This document shows, piece by piece, positions 1 through 9,181 of a stretch of 64,000 nt of DNA. The notes under the pieces were generated by a model. The model was not told the origin of the DNA. It searched no databases and saw only the letters and a list, made by a program, of their open reading frames with translations. The translations under genes and the position numbers were made by a program. How positions within the stretch are numbered: position 1 is the stretch's first letter; the number at the start of each line of letters is the position of its first letter. Source of the stretch: Gimesia chilikensis. GTDB lineage: Bacteria > Planctomycetota > Planctomycetia > Planctomycetales > Planctomycetaceae. The stretch covers positions 806,001 to 870,000 of the forward strand of contig NZ_VTSR01000032.1 of NCBI RefSeq assembly GCF_008329715.1, read 5' to 3'.

Positions 1-1995
1 CAGTTCTCGCAGCTGTGCCTGACGCTGAAGTTCGGCGGGAGAAGTATTCTCCTCCGTTTTTAAACCGGAGTCCGTAAAGTGGACTCCAAGTGCTTCCAGC
101 TTCTCTCTCGCGAGAGGCTCCGTCTGGCTTTCGCTAATATCCAGATTTACTGCAAACTGCCTGGTTGGGGGCAGCTGGGTACCACTTTCAACCTGATACA
201 GTCCGGGCAGAATCGTTTCCGTGAAATCCTGCTGATCGGAAGCAAGTTTGATCTGGGAGCGATCAGGCGTACTGATCAGACGCGTCTGTTGATCTACGGG
301 GAGCTTGACTTTCTGGCCGATTGTGAATTGTGCCGGTGTATTCTGTGCCCGGTCATTCAGAGTCAGGATTGCATTTAACATGGGGACGAACTTTGTTGAT
401 AGCGCGAACTGGCTTTCCTGAGGAGTCCAGCCAAAGCTCATTACGAGCAGTTTTCCTTTGTTTCGTGTTATTTCCAGTATCGCGGGAGCCTGATGATCAA
501 AGCGGGCCAGTACCCGATGGGGAATCTGTTCCGGCAGTTTGAGCCCGCGATAATTCCAGAATTTCAGTCGGGTGAAGTCTGAGAATTCCGGAGCCTGAAA
601 AATCTGAAACAGGGAATGCTCGAAATTGATATCGGTGAGTAAGGCATAACCGTTGATTTCGGGGGAGACTGTTTCTATCAGTGCTGTAGTGTCTGTGTTA
701 TGCGTCGCCAGCTGATTCAGTGAATCAGTGGACTGATCATCGTGCAGCGTGAGAAGGACTACACCCCCCTGCTCCAGGTAACGTTGGACCTGTTCTGTTT
801 CATCTGGTGCCAGTCGCCGACTGATCAGCATCAGATGGATTTCTGTTGCGCTGAGCAGCAGTGGTGGTGAATCAGGGCCGATTGTTTGAAAATCAATATC
901 TCGCTGGCTGGTGCTGGGAAAGGCCCTGCGGGCAAAGTAATTCGCTGACTCAATCGAGTTTTCGGCTGGAGTCCCGTAATGCACGATTGTCAGATTGGGC
1001 CGGACCGGAGGCTGAAGATAAATGTGGTTATCAAAATTCTGTTGATCGCCACTGAGCACAATTCTGGGAACGGGGACTGGCTGTTGCCAGGCGGCCATGC
1101 GGACAACTCGAGACTGGCCTCGAGGAACATAGACCTGCTGACTCTTTTCGAGTTTAGCTGGCTGTACTTCATAGGCGATTGTGAATTTTTCCTGCTGAGA
1201 GTCAGCTGCATTCACAATTCGAATTGTCGGTTGAGACTCATCATCGAGCGAGAGTAACTGCAGGCCGGCGTTATCTAAGTTGTCAGCTTCTAGCTGGTGC
1301 AACCGCACACTTAATTCCTCCGGCCAGGAAAACTCAGAGAGCGATTCGGTCCTTGATCCTGCCTGGAAATCCGTAATCAGTTCAATATTTGTGTGACGCA
1401 GGATGCTCCCGGTTGGATCAGAGACTGCCTGCTCCTGAAGGAGTGCCGCCAGTTCCGTCAGGGCCGTTCCCAGGTCAGTTGCTTTCCAGCCGGGAGTCAA
1501 TTCCTCTAATAGATTCTGGTTTCTTTCGAGTGAGCTTGCTGAACGTGTTTCTTGAGACTGTCGTAACGGTTTGATTGCTGTGAGTTGTGTGTCAAACGTG
1601 TAAACTGCGATTTGATTCGGAGTCGTATCTTTGATGATCTCATTTGCCTGGGTTAATGCTTTTTCCCAGAGGGAATCCCGCTGCATACTCGCACTTGTAT
1701 CAATCAGTAGAATGGTCTGGCTCTGGGGCTGTGTTGAGGCGAGCTTCAGATCCTGGTTCTTGAAATAAGGACGGGCGAATGCGGTGACGAGGAGAATCAC
1801 AGCCAAAGCGCGTAATGAGAGTAACAGCCAGTGTTCGATTTTATTTTTACGATTGGTCTGGGGGGGCTTGTGTTCCAGAAAGCGGAGAGAGCTGAAATAG
1901 AAGACGTTCTTAGGCTGATGACGGACCAGGTGCAGCAGGATCGGCAGTCCGACGGCGATGATACCAACTAAATAAAGTGGGGTTAAAAAACTCAA
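1..1995 (-). CDS. BatA/VWA-domain membrane protein (3' end beyond window)
   Basis: The reading frame is open from a TTG start at 1995 to the window edge (665 codons, no stop), so the C-terminus is missing. AGAGGA lies 6 nt before the TTG. The N-terminus has the paired hydrophobic segments of the BatA (aerotolerance regulator) family, roughly residues 6-24 and 55-75. A von Willebrand A domain follows, with the MIDAS motif DTSAS near residue 97 after a hydrophobic strand. Further on, the segment around RYLEQGGVVLLTLHD resembles the glutaminase-like fold often found in these proteins. It is the last visible gene of the operon, 27 nt after the DUF58 gene. The protein probably sits in the inner membrane and works with the MoxR ATPase. 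Its substrate is unknown. Confidence 0.85.
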   Translation of the reverse strand, partial: MSFLTPLYLVGIIAVGLPILLHLVRHQPKNVFYFSSLRFLEHKPPQTNRKNKIEHWLLLSLRALAVILLVTAFARPYFKNQDLKLASTQPQSQTILLIDTSASMQRDSLWEKALTQANEIIKDTTPNQIAVYTFDTQLTAIKPLRQSQETRSASSLERNQNLLEELTPGWKATDLGTALTELAALLQEQAVSDPTGSILRHTNIELITDFQAGSRTESLSEFSWPEELSVRLHQLEADNLDNAGLQLLSLDDESQPTIRIVNAADSQQEKFTIAYEVQPAKLEKSQQVYVPRGQSRVVRMAAWQQPVPVPRIVLSGDQQNFDNHIYLQPPVRPNLTIVHYGTPAENSIESANYFARRAFPSTSQRDIDFQTIGPDSPPLLLSATEIHLMLISRRLAPDETEQVQRYLEQGGVVLLTLHDDQSTDSLNQLATHNTDTTALIETVSPEINGYALLTDINFEHSLFQIFQAPEFSDFTRLKFWNYRGLKLPEQIPHRVLARFDHQAPAILEITRNKGKLLVMSFGWTPQESQFALSTKFVPMLNAILTLNDRAQNTPAQFTIGQKVKLPVDQQTRLISTPDRSQIKLASDQQDFTETILPGLYQVESGTQLPPTRQFAVNLDISESQTEPLAREKLEALGVHFTDSGLKTEENTSPAELQRQAQLREL

Positions 1996-2022
1996 CTCGG
2001 GTCCTCTAATTAGATAGCACTG

Positions 2023-2940
2023 TCAGGCAGCGCGATCGGTAAGGAATTCAGAAAGCCCCAGCTCAAGGGGCATATCTGTGGTTAACTGATGGTAATGAAC
2101 TCCCTGTTTTCGGCAGAACGACTGAATCGCCGCCTGATGTTCCTGTAACTGTTGCTGATAATTTTCCCGGGCTGCTTTGGGATTGAGGGCGATACGTTCA
2201 CCCGTTTCCAGATCTTCAAAGATGGCCGTTTCGTGGAAATTAAGGTGAATTTCTGCTGGGTCCAGAATCTGGAATAATGCGACTTCGTGTCCTTGTGCGC
2301 GAAGATAGCCGAGGTGGGTATTTAATTCATCCAGGGGGCTCATCAGATCAGATATCAGGACTACGAGCCCTCGTTTTTTGATGGTTTCTACTGCATGTTT
2401 CAGGGGAGAGATCAGATTGGTGTGTGAACCTTGTGGGGGACGTTCGAGTTCGATCAGAATTCGTCTGAGCTGCCCTCGCGTAAAGCGGGCGGGGATCACC
2501 GTTTCCACCTGCTCGTCAAAAATGATCAGTCCGGTGGCATCGCGCTGCTGAGCCAGGAAATAGGCAAATGTCGCTACCAGAGTCTTGGCGTATTCGGCTT
2601 TGGTATAGCCCAGGCTCTGAAACTGCATCGAGGTACTGAGGTCGAGCAACATATGGCAGCAGAGGTTGGTCTCCTCCTCAAATCGTTTAATGTAGTGTTC
2701 GTTGGAGCGGGCTGCCAGTTTCCAGTCGATATGGCGCGGGTCATCTCCGGGCGTATATTCACGGTATTCGGTGAATTCAACGGAGAACCCGTGGTAGGGG
2801 CTGCGATGCAGTCCTTTCCAGGTTCCTTCAACAACGGTTTTCGCACGTAATTCGAGAGATTTAATCCGCATCAGACAGGCAGGGTCAATGCGTTGAGACA
2901 TCAGTCTCTGATTCCGGCGGGCTGTGGTATTCGTGTTCAT
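2023..2940 (-). CDS. DUF58 domain-containing protein
   Basis: This 305-residue protein has the DUF58 signature REYTPGDDPRHIDWK near residues 80-95. It also has a VWA-like MIDAS segment, LLDLSTSMQF, shortly after. It lacks an N-terminal membrane segment, so it is a short cytoplasmic DUF58 type. DUF58 proteins are nearly always encoded next to MoxR ATPases and are thought to be their partners in assembling or activating envelope proteins. Here the gene starts 11 nt after the moxR stop and is followed by the BatA/VWA gene. A second possible start, Met14 at 2901, cannot be excluded because neither start has a strong ribosome site. Confidence 0.9.
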   Translation of the reverse strand: MNTNTTARRNQRLMSQRIDPACLMRIKSLELRAKTVVEGTWKGLHRSPYHGFSVEFTEYREYTPGDDPRHIDWKLAARSNEHYIKRFEEETNLCCHMLLDLSTSMQFQSLGYTKAEYAKTLVATFAYFLAQQRDATGLIIFDEQVETVIPARFTRGQLRRILIELERPPQGSHTNLISPLKHAVETIKKRGLVVLISDLMSPLDELNTHLGYLRAQGHEVALFQILDPAEIHLNFHETAIFEDLETGERIALNPKAARENYQQQLQEHQAAIQSFCRKQGVHYHQLTTDMPLELGLSEFLTDRAA

Positions 2941-2951
2941 GCAGCTTCAAT

Positions 2952-3977
2952 TCATCCTTTGACGGGGGCGGGAATGGTCTCGATCAATTTCTGCACAACC
3001 TGTTCCACGGTGATCCCCTCGGCTTCTGCGCGATAGTTGATCAGAACGCGGTGACGCAGGACTGGTGCCAGCAGGGCCTCAATATCTTCCTGGGTGACAT
3101 GAACTCGACCCCGCAGGACGGCCCGGGCTTTGGCGCCCAGAATCAGACTCTGGGCTGCACGTAATCCGGCACCCCAGTTGACCCACTCATTGATAAATTC
3201 CGGAGTATTCTCCTGGTGTGGCCGGGAAGCGGCACAAAGTTGAACCGCGTAACGGACAATCTCTTCGGCAACAGGTACTTCACGCACAAAACCATGGAAC
3301 TGCTGGATATCATTTCCGGTAAACAGTGGTTCGATCGGTTCAGAATTGCGGGCTGTCGTCTGGGTCACAACGGCCACCTCATCATCCTCAGAGAGGTAAT
3401 CAATGACCAGGTTAAACATGAAGCGGTCTAATTGTGCTTCCGGTAAAGGGTATGTGCCTTCCATTTCGATCGGGTTCTGAGTTGCCAGCACGAAAAAGGG
3501 TTTTTCCAGTTCGTATCTGATCCCGGTGACGGTGACCTGTTTTTCCTGCATCGCTTCCAGCAGAGCAGCCTGTGTTTTGGGAGGCGTACGGTTAATTTCA
3601 TCTGCGAGCAGAATATTGGTGAAGACGGGGCCTTTGACGAACTTCATCGCTCGTGATTCAGATGTATCACCTGCCAGAATTTCCGTCCCCGTGATGTCGG
3701 CGGGCATCAGGTCAGGAGTAAACTGAATACGCTGAGATTTCAGTTTGAAGACCTGGGCCAGGGAATTTACCAGCAGAGTTTTTGCCAGTCCCGGAGCACC
3801 TGTAATCAGACAATGTCCGCCGGCAAACAGTGCAATCAGGAGCTGGTCGATAATTTCTTTTTGCCCAATGACTGCTTTCGAAATTTCGCGGTCAATCTGC
3901 TGTCGACTGTTCTGCAGCATTTCAAAGATGCGCTCGTCAGTGTCGCTGACATCGGGGGAGACAAGTTTCAAATTCAC
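2952..3977 (-). CDS. MoxR-family AAA+ ATPase
   Basis: The 341-residue protein is a MoxR AAA+ ATPase. It has Walker A GAPGLAKT near residue 60, Walker B LLADEINR near 122, and sensor 1 in the segment LATQNPIEMEGTYPLPEAQ near 165. MoxR proteins are ATP-driven chaperones that act with VWA-domain partners. The start is a GTG at 3977 with AGGAG 7 nt upstream. It lies between the DUF4159 gene (45 nt gap) and the DUF58 gene (11 nt gap), so the three are probably co-transcribed. All key nucleotide-binding motifs are intact. Confidence 0.95.
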   Translation of the reverse strand: MNLKLVSPDVSDTDERIFEMLQNSRQQIDREISKAVIGQKEIIDQLLIALFAGGHCLITGAPGLAKTLLVNSLAQVFKLKSQRIQFTPDLMPADITGTEILAGDTSESRAMKFVKGPVFTNILLADEINRTPPKTQAALLEAMQEKQVTVTGIRYELEKPFFVLATQNPIEMEGTYPLPEAQLDRFMFNLVIDYLSEDDEVAVVTQTTARNSEPIEPLFTGNDIQQFHGFVREVPVAEEIVRYAVQLCAASRPHQENTPEFINEWVNWGAGLRAAQSLILGAKARAVLRGRVHVTQEDIEALLAPVLRHRVLINYRAEAEGITVEQVVQKLIETIPAPVKG

Positions 3978-4022
3978 GTTTCGACTCCTGATAAAAAAAC
4001 TGTCAAAGCAGAGACGCTGTAT

Positions 4023-4829
4023 TCAATGGGTCATGGCATAAAACACAATGTTAATCCCCAGGGGATAAGCTTTCTTTTCTGAGAACTCACGGAAATACCA
4101 TTTGTCCTCCCCTTCCCGTTCCCAGCCATCACCCAGATCGGTATTGTGACAGACAACCGCCATCAATCGGCCGCTATCATCGAACAGGCCGCGATAATGC
4201 ACTTCCCGGGCATCTTCCCGTTCCCAGGTAATTCCTTCAGAGCGTCCCCACTGGGCGACGCCGATACTGGGGACTTGTGGTTTTTCTTTGAGGTCATACA
4301 CACAATGGAAAATGGGATGCTCAAGTGGGATGTCGACCAGTTCGCGGTCCGGAAAAACACGTTTCATTTCCCAGGCGAAATTATCCCACTCGGCTTCTCC
4401 CCAGAAATCATCCACCATCATGAAGCCACCGTTGGTCAGGTAACGTCGCAGGGCGGTGACTTCCTCTTCCGTAAATTCAAGGGAACCGGGCTCAATCAGA
4501 TAGATGAACGGGTAATGGAAAAGCTCCTCGTCCGTCAGTTCGAGGATTCGACCTTCGGGATCGACTTTCAGCGAAGTTAATTGCTGTAGACGGTAGGAGA
4601 AGTTCAGGTCACTGTCTGGATAATCGGTAGCCCAGCGGCGCCAGCCCCGGTGTGAGTTGTAGCGGATGCGGACGAAGGTGAAGACGTCGTGCTGGAACTC
4701 GGGATCAACTTTCCATTCCGGAACACCATTCCGGTCCATCGGGGTGCGGGAGCGGTACTGTCCAATACAGATCGTGGCGACGATCAGTATGATGCCTGCG
4801 GCTGCCAGTGAAATCAGGGTTTTGTTCAT
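4023..4829 (-). CDS. DUF4159 domain-containing membrane-anchored protein
   Basis: The 268-residue protein has one N-terminal membrane segment (about residues 5-23) followed by a DUF4159 domain. That domain carries the typical stretch YPFIYLIEPG, then RRYLTNGGFMMVDDFWGEAE, and ends in GINIVFYAMTH. The fold is related to glutaminase-like domains but no catalytic cysteine is evident. DUF4159 genes in this phylum usually sit in MoxR/DUF58/BatA operons, as here. GGAGG precedes the ATG by about 9 nt. The gene follows the TPR-protease gene by 33 nt. The function is unknown; it is probably an extracytoplasmic component of the same complex. Confidence 0.85.
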   Translation of the reverse strand: MNKTLISLAAAGIILIVATICIGQYRSRTPMDRNGVPEWKVDPEFQHDVFTFVRIRYNSHRGWRRWATDYPDSDLNFSYRLQQLTSLKVDPEGRILELTDEELFHYPFIYLIEPGSLEFTEEEVTALRRYLTNGGFMMVDDFWGEAEWDNFAWEMKRVFPDRELVDIPLEHPIFHCVYDLKEKPQVPSIGVAQWGRSEGITWEREDAREVHYRGLFDDSGRLMAVVCHNTDLGDGWEREGEDKWYFREFSEKKAYPLGINIVFYAMTH

Positions 4830-4862
4830 GGCAGGCTCCTCCCGAGCCTCTGTATTTACATG

Positions 4863-7487
4863 TCAGTTCCGTTGCGAGCGTGGGGTGGTATTCTCTGTTG
4901 TCAATTCCAGGAGTAAAAGGTGGGCAGCCCGAAAACGGGGGGCCTGTTCGAGCGCGATCAGTGTGTGTCGTTTTGCCTGCTGCTGGTTCTCTGATTTCAG
5001 CAGACGGGCTATCTGGTAGTGTATTTCAGCTTTATTATGGGGATCTAATGCCAGAATCGCCCGGTAGGCCTGGATCGCTTCCTGCCGCCTGTCCAGCCTG
5101 GTACAGGCGATGGCAAGCGAGAGCTGTGTGTCCTGATTCAGGGGATTCACTGCATGGGCCAGACGGGCCGTCTGATAAACGGCAGACCAGTCTCCCTGCT
5201 GCTGATAGAGTTCGATCAACCTCTGGTAGACTCCCAATGCGTCAGGATTGATGCGGGCATGCTCATCCAGAATCTGTTGTTCCTCTGCGAAACGCTTCTG
5301 ATTCTGGTAAAGTTGAGCCAGTTGTTGGGCAGCGTTATCTGCTCCGGTATATTCAGGATAGATTTCCACCAGTTTTCTAAGGGTGGTTTCGAGTTCAGCT
5401 GTGCGGTTTTCTTCTGAAAGAATCGTTGCATAGGCCATCAGACCTCGAAAATGGTCAGGATGTTCCCGAATCCAGTCATCGAAGCGTTTGGTATCGTCAT
5501 TGAGTAGCGGTCGCAGGTCCTGTTCGGACCAGTCTGCTCGGGGAGCAAAATCGAGTGCCTGCTGTTTCAGCCAGACTGCGTACTCTTCTTCCAGTTCTCC
5601 CAGTATCTTTGTGCGACGTTCGATAGCAACATTGATGGGGATGCCTGCCTGCAGGTCACCCAGAATATCACGTACGGTTTCCAGACCGAAATTTCTGACC
5701 AGGTATTCCACAACCATGGATGACTGGTAATACGCAAACTGAATATGCAGACTGCTTTTGGGGTTCATGAATGCGCTACTCAGCTGGCTGATGGGCGTGG
5801 TTTCTCCCTGCAGGATCATTTCGCGATATTGGGGAGTCATGGTCTCGCCCCAGTACGCATTCTTCTGACGTTCTTCATACACTGAGATACCCTCGCTGAT
5901 CCAGCGGGGCATTTTATTGTGGGTGAGTTCCAGGGTGACGACATGGCAGAACTCATGCCAGAGCACAGACTGCCAGTTAGCAGGATGATCGGCCTGCGAA
6001 GCGGGACTGTTGGCGGTAATAACTTTGCCAAAACAGACTCCCAGATAGCCTGAGACAGCGGGCATACCAAACGTACGCACGGCGAAATCATCCGGATCGG
6101 GAAAGATTTCGACAGTGATTTTCTGGTTGAGTTTGAGACCATATTTCTGACAGAGCGATTGTTTGGCTTCATGGAGCAAAGCTTTGACCTGCTCACCGTA
6201 AATTGCTGCTTCTCTGGTTTCCATGCGAATGATGAAGGAATCATCTTCCAGAGTTTTAAATTGGGCCAACTGGTCTTTCAGCTCCAGCAGATTAAATATA
6301 GTCGTATCGTAACCGTCCTGGTTGTGTGCCTGTTGGGCATGCCCCCAGCCACTGACTTCCTGTCCCAGTCTTAACTGGTCCTGTGCGAGTTGAATTCGGG
6401 CCGGCAGATATTTTTCTTCTTTTTCCAGAGCCTGTTTCTGGTAGGTGGCACCTTCTGAAAACCGATAATGTTCCGAGAGTGTTTTGCCGATCAGGTAGTC
6501 CACATGCGGGTTTTGATCGTGATGACTTAAGGCCTGCCAGTAATAGGCGGTTTCATCTGAAGGACGATTTTCAAAATGGGCGATCGCAGCCAGGCTGGCC
6601 CAGGCAGACGCCAGATGAGGATTGATCGAAAGGATCTGATTCAGTTCCGTTTTGGCCGCCTCATACTGTTCCGAATTGATCAGCTGGCCAACCTGCATCA
6701 TTCGTGCTGGAATGTGGCGGGGATTGATTTCCAGAACTTCGGCGGCGAGCACAGCAGCGCGTTGAGAGTCGGAGCGTGCTAATGCCTGTGAAAGTCCGAA
6801 GAGGAGATCTGGATCCTTGGGGACCTGTTTCAGTCCCGCTGTGAAAGTTTCGTTGGCCAGAGCATAATCGTGCTTAGCTAAAGCGAGATTCCCACTGGCA
6901 AGCCAGGCAGCTCGCTGGTCGGGATATTCCTGGATGGCACGATCAAAAAAAGTTTCGAGTACCTGACCAGGGTCCATTCCCCGTTGCAGGGAAGCCTGTC
7001 CCAGCGCCACCAGACTGTCAGCATCGGTATAGCGCCAGGCAGAACGGCTGGCGAGTTCATGAACGCTGTTCAGAAACGCGTCTGCAGCTTCGTGCTCATT
7101 ATTCAGGTGGTAGATCTGCCAGGCAAGATATCGTAAAGGCAGGCTCCAGGAGTAGCGTTTCAGGCCAGCGTTTATCGTCTGCTGGGCTTCAGCGTATTGT
7201 CCGACGGCAAGTTCAGCCTGTGCTTTGACCAGCGGCCATTCGGAGCCGTACGCCTTTTTTTCAATGGCGAGGGCAGATGCTTGAATGCAAGCCTGATACT
7301 GGCCGGTCAGGAGAAGGTGCTCACAGTCTTCCTGTTCCGACGCTGATAATTCAGTCGCGATTGTCAGGGACCAGAGTAAGAAGCAGAGAGTAGAGAGAGG
7401 GCGAGTGCGAAGAGTCAGTGAGCGAAGCTGAACCAGCAGCGATAACGAAACGTCAGGCCAGACTCGGAAACGATGCACTCGTTGCAT
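4863..7487 (-). CDS. Secreted TPR protein with gluzincin (peptidase MA-like) domain
   Basis: I place the start at the ATG at 7487, which has AAGGGG 5 nt upstream, rather than the in-frame TTG at 7514; this gives 874 residues. A signal peptide ends near the ASA residues at about 50. Tetratricopeptide repeats fill the first part. A zinc-protease motif HEFCH follows at about residues 511-515, with a candidate third ligand in WISEGISVYEE, as in gluzincins of the peptidase MA-like group. More TPR units occupy the C-terminus. It is the first gene of the BatA/MoxR operon and is probably periplasmic. The protease motif is complete. The substrate is unknown. Confidence 0.85.
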   Translation of the reverse strand: MQRVHRFRVWPDVSLSLLVQLRSLTLRTRPLSTLCFLLWSLTIATELSASEQEDCEHLLLTGQYQACIQASALAIEKKAYGSEWPLVKAQAELAVGQYAEAQQTINAGLKRYSWSLPLRYLAWQIYHLNNEHEAADAFLNSVHELASRSAWRYTDADSLVALGQASLQRGMDPGQVLETFFDRAIQEYPDQRAAWLASGNLALAKHDYALANETFTAGLKQVPKDPDLLFGLSQALARSDSQRAAVLAAEVLEINPRHIPARMMQVGQLINSEQYEAAKTELNQILSINPHLASAWASLAAIAHFENRPSDETAYYWQALSHHDQNPHVDYLIGKTLSEHYRFSEGATYQKQALEKEEKYLPARIQLAQDQLRLGQEVSGWGHAQQAHNQDGYDTTIFNLLELKDQLAQFKTLEDDSFIIRMETREAAIYGEQVKALLHEAKQSLCQKYGLKLNQKITVEIFPDPDDFAVRTFGMPAVSGYLGVCFGKVITANSPASQADHPANWQSVLWHEFCHVVTLELTHNKMPRWISEGISVYEERQKNAYWGETMTPQYREMILQGETTPISQLSSAFMNPKSSLHIQFAYYQSSMVVEYLVRNFGLETVRDILGDLQAGIPINVAIERRTKILGELEEEYAVWLKQQALDFAPRADWSEQDLRPLLNDDTKRFDDWIREHPDHFRGLMAYATILSEENRTAELETTLRKLVEIYPEYTGADNAAQQLAQLYQNQKRFAEEQQILDEHARINPDALGVYQRLIELYQQQGDWSAVYQTARLAHAVNPLNQDTQLSLAIACTRLDRRQEAIQAYRAILALDPHNKAEIHYQIARLLKSENQQQAKRHTLIALEQAPRFRAAHLLLLELTTENTTPRSQRN

Positions 7488-7855
7488 AAGCGCCCCTTCC
7501 CTGGGAAAGTTCAATTCGCGGAGCGACTCGCGACTATTGAAACGTAATACTTATGCCCAGGAACAGAAACAGTTCCTCTCCCGAACATGGAAGTATATCA
7601 CTCGTGGACTATCGCAGTAATCGTCAGGTGTCATTCATGAGCAGGAGAGCCAGAAGAAAACGATATCTGATTTTTCCCAGTTGTGCAACAAGAAAATATT
7701 TTGGGGAGGGAATTTCCTGCAATTCCTGTTCAGTGCTGCACTGGAGAAATCATAAAAAAACAGGCAGGTCTCGCTTCCCTGATTCGGGTTGAGAGCCTGC
7801 CTGTTTATGAACAGTGCTGTTGAGGAAACCTCAACGGTGACTGATACTGTCGCGA
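7488..7855 (-). other. Intergenic region: upstream of TPR/MoxR operon and downstream of DUF1559 gene
   Basis: This non-coding stretch carries the terminator of the DUF1559 gene at its high-coordinate end. It should also hold the promoter of the five-gene minus-strand operon. I could not pick a convincing -35/-10 pair. Short open frames here have no ribosome site or recognisable product. Confidence 0.6.
7754..7803 (-). terminator. Rho-independent terminator of DUF1559 gene
   Basis: CAGGCAGG pairs with CCTGCCTG (7761-7768 and 7796-7803). After a one-base bulge the stem extends through TCTC/GAGA. On the minus strand the stem is followed by seven T residues (7760-7754). It lies about 50 nt after the stop of the minus-strand DUF1559 gene. 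Confidence 0.85.
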
Positions 7856-8821
7856 TTAGAATTCGCCCAGAACCTGTCCATCATTGATGATCGCCAGTTT
7901 CTGATAAGTTCCCATGGCTGCGGGGCCATTGGATGAATTGTAGTCAGAAGAGTTGATGTTTTCGCTGATGAAGCGAACAGTACCATCACCCAGCAGGAAG
8001 TGGCAACCACCTACGTGCTGGCTGCTGAATCCACGATGAGCAGGACCTGATTTCAGGTTGATACGAGTTGCATCAGAAACGACACCCAGGCTGTCTTCTT
8101 TCAGGCTGGTGATGATTCCGCTGGTACCGATGTTGTTAGTACGTCCGCCGGCCCAGATGGCAGCGTATGGCTGCTGAGTGACAGTTCCTGTGAACTGGAA
8201 GGCACGTTCGCCAACCAGAATTGTGTTGGATGTTCCGTCAGTAAAATCACGAAATCGGACACTGCTGCGGGGGTAAAATGTTCCCTTGTCCTGGTAGGTG
8301 GTAACCGGGGTTCCGGTCAGAGCAGCTACGTGACCAGAAACGGCTGGATAGCTGAGAGAGCCGTAACCACTGGGAACGCTGTCAGTTCGCTGGTTGTTGA
8401 TCACAGGTACGACAGACGATGGGCAGCGGTAAACAGGAATTGCTGTTTGTAAAGCGGGCTGACCGTTGTAGGTGGTGTTTGCTGCGGGAAAGAGCAGACC
8501 ACCATTCGGGTTGATTGCGTTATAAAGTGGTGCCTGATCGACAAATGGCAGCAGGAAGGTAGACCATGCCCAGGTAAAGTCAGTTGAGCTGCTGGTCTGG
8601 TTGACATAACCGAGTGGGAAAACAGTGTGAGTATCGGCGTAGTTGTGAATAGCGATGCCGATCTGCTTCAGGTTGTTCTTGCAGGTAGAACGACGAGCTG
8701 CTTCACGGGCCTGCTGTACGGCGGGCAGAAGCAGTGCAATCAGGATTGCGATGATGGCAATCACGACAAGTAACTCAATCAATGTGAACCCACGCTTTGA
8801 GGTTCCTTTACGACTCTTCAT
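7856..8821 (-). CDS. DUF1559 domain-containing prepilin-like protein
   Basis: I place the start at the ATG at 8821 (GGAG 5 nt upstream), giving 321 residues that begin [20 protein letters not shown]. The frame is open 78 nt further upstream but nothing supports that. The N-terminus is a type IV prepilin signal (cleavage after KRG, before FTLIE) with a long hydrophobic helix. It is followed by [12 protein letters not shown] and the DUF1559 body, which ends in the H-X9-DG type motif ([11 protein letters not shown]) and GEF. This family is greatly expanded in planctomycetes and presumed to form pseudopili or secretion structures. It is transcribed alone and ends at a strong terminator. A second family member is at 31429-32436. 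Confidence 0.92.
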   Translation of the reverse strand: MKSRKGTSKRGFTLIELLVVIAIIAILIALLLPAVQQAREAARRSTCKNNLKQIGIAIHNYADTHTVFPLGYVNQTSSSTDFTWAWSTFLLPFVDQAPLYNAINPNGGLLFPAANTTYNGQPALQTAIPVYRCPSSVVPVINNQRTDSVPSGYGSLSYPAVSGHVAALTGTPVTTYQDKGTFYPRSSVRFRDFTDGTSNTILVGERAFQFTGTVTQQPYAAIWAGGRTNNIGTSGIITSLKEDSLGVVSDATRINLKSGPAHRGFSSQHVGGCHFLLGDGTVRFISENINSSDYNSSNGPAAMGTYQKLAIINDGQVLGEF

Positions 8822-9181
8822 CTTAACTCCAGTTTGTCTTAAGGTTGGGTTTAGAGGGCGCCTGCTTGAACTGCCTGTGCAGTCGAACTGCCAATCCATC
8901 GGCGAGCAATTTGGTAGACTTCGCAGTCTGGATGGATAGCAGTCGCAGTAGAAAAATATACCTGCGATGAAGAGGAAACAAGCATTGCTTGTTCTTAGTT
9001 TAAGAAAAAATTAAAATATTTTTTCGGCAGGAGACAGGTGTGTATGTTTTGGCCTCAAGTCCCTGTTTTTCAGGCGTTTATTTTGCTGAATTTTATCAGG
9101 AAATTTGTTTTTTTGACGAACGTGGAGTTCTGTGCATAGGGGTGAACCCTATATTTCTGCAAATATTGGCATGCAATTTTT
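8822..9181 (-). other. Intergenic region between DUF1559 gene and shc
   Basis: The region is AT-rich and contains a perfect 17-bp palindrome at 8977-8993, followed by runs of A and T at 9001-9025. It probably holds the DUF1559 promoter and regulatory site. I see no terminator for shc and no gene. Confidence 0.6.
8977..8993. promoter_or_regulatory. 17-bp palindrome, candidate operator for the DUF1559 gene
   Basis: AACAAGCATTGCTTGTT is a perfect inverted repeat (8-bp arms, one central base), about 155 bp upstream of the DUF1559 start. A one-base spacer cannot form a hairpin loop, so a protein-binding dyad is more likely than an RNA structure. No regulator can be named. Confidence 0.35.
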
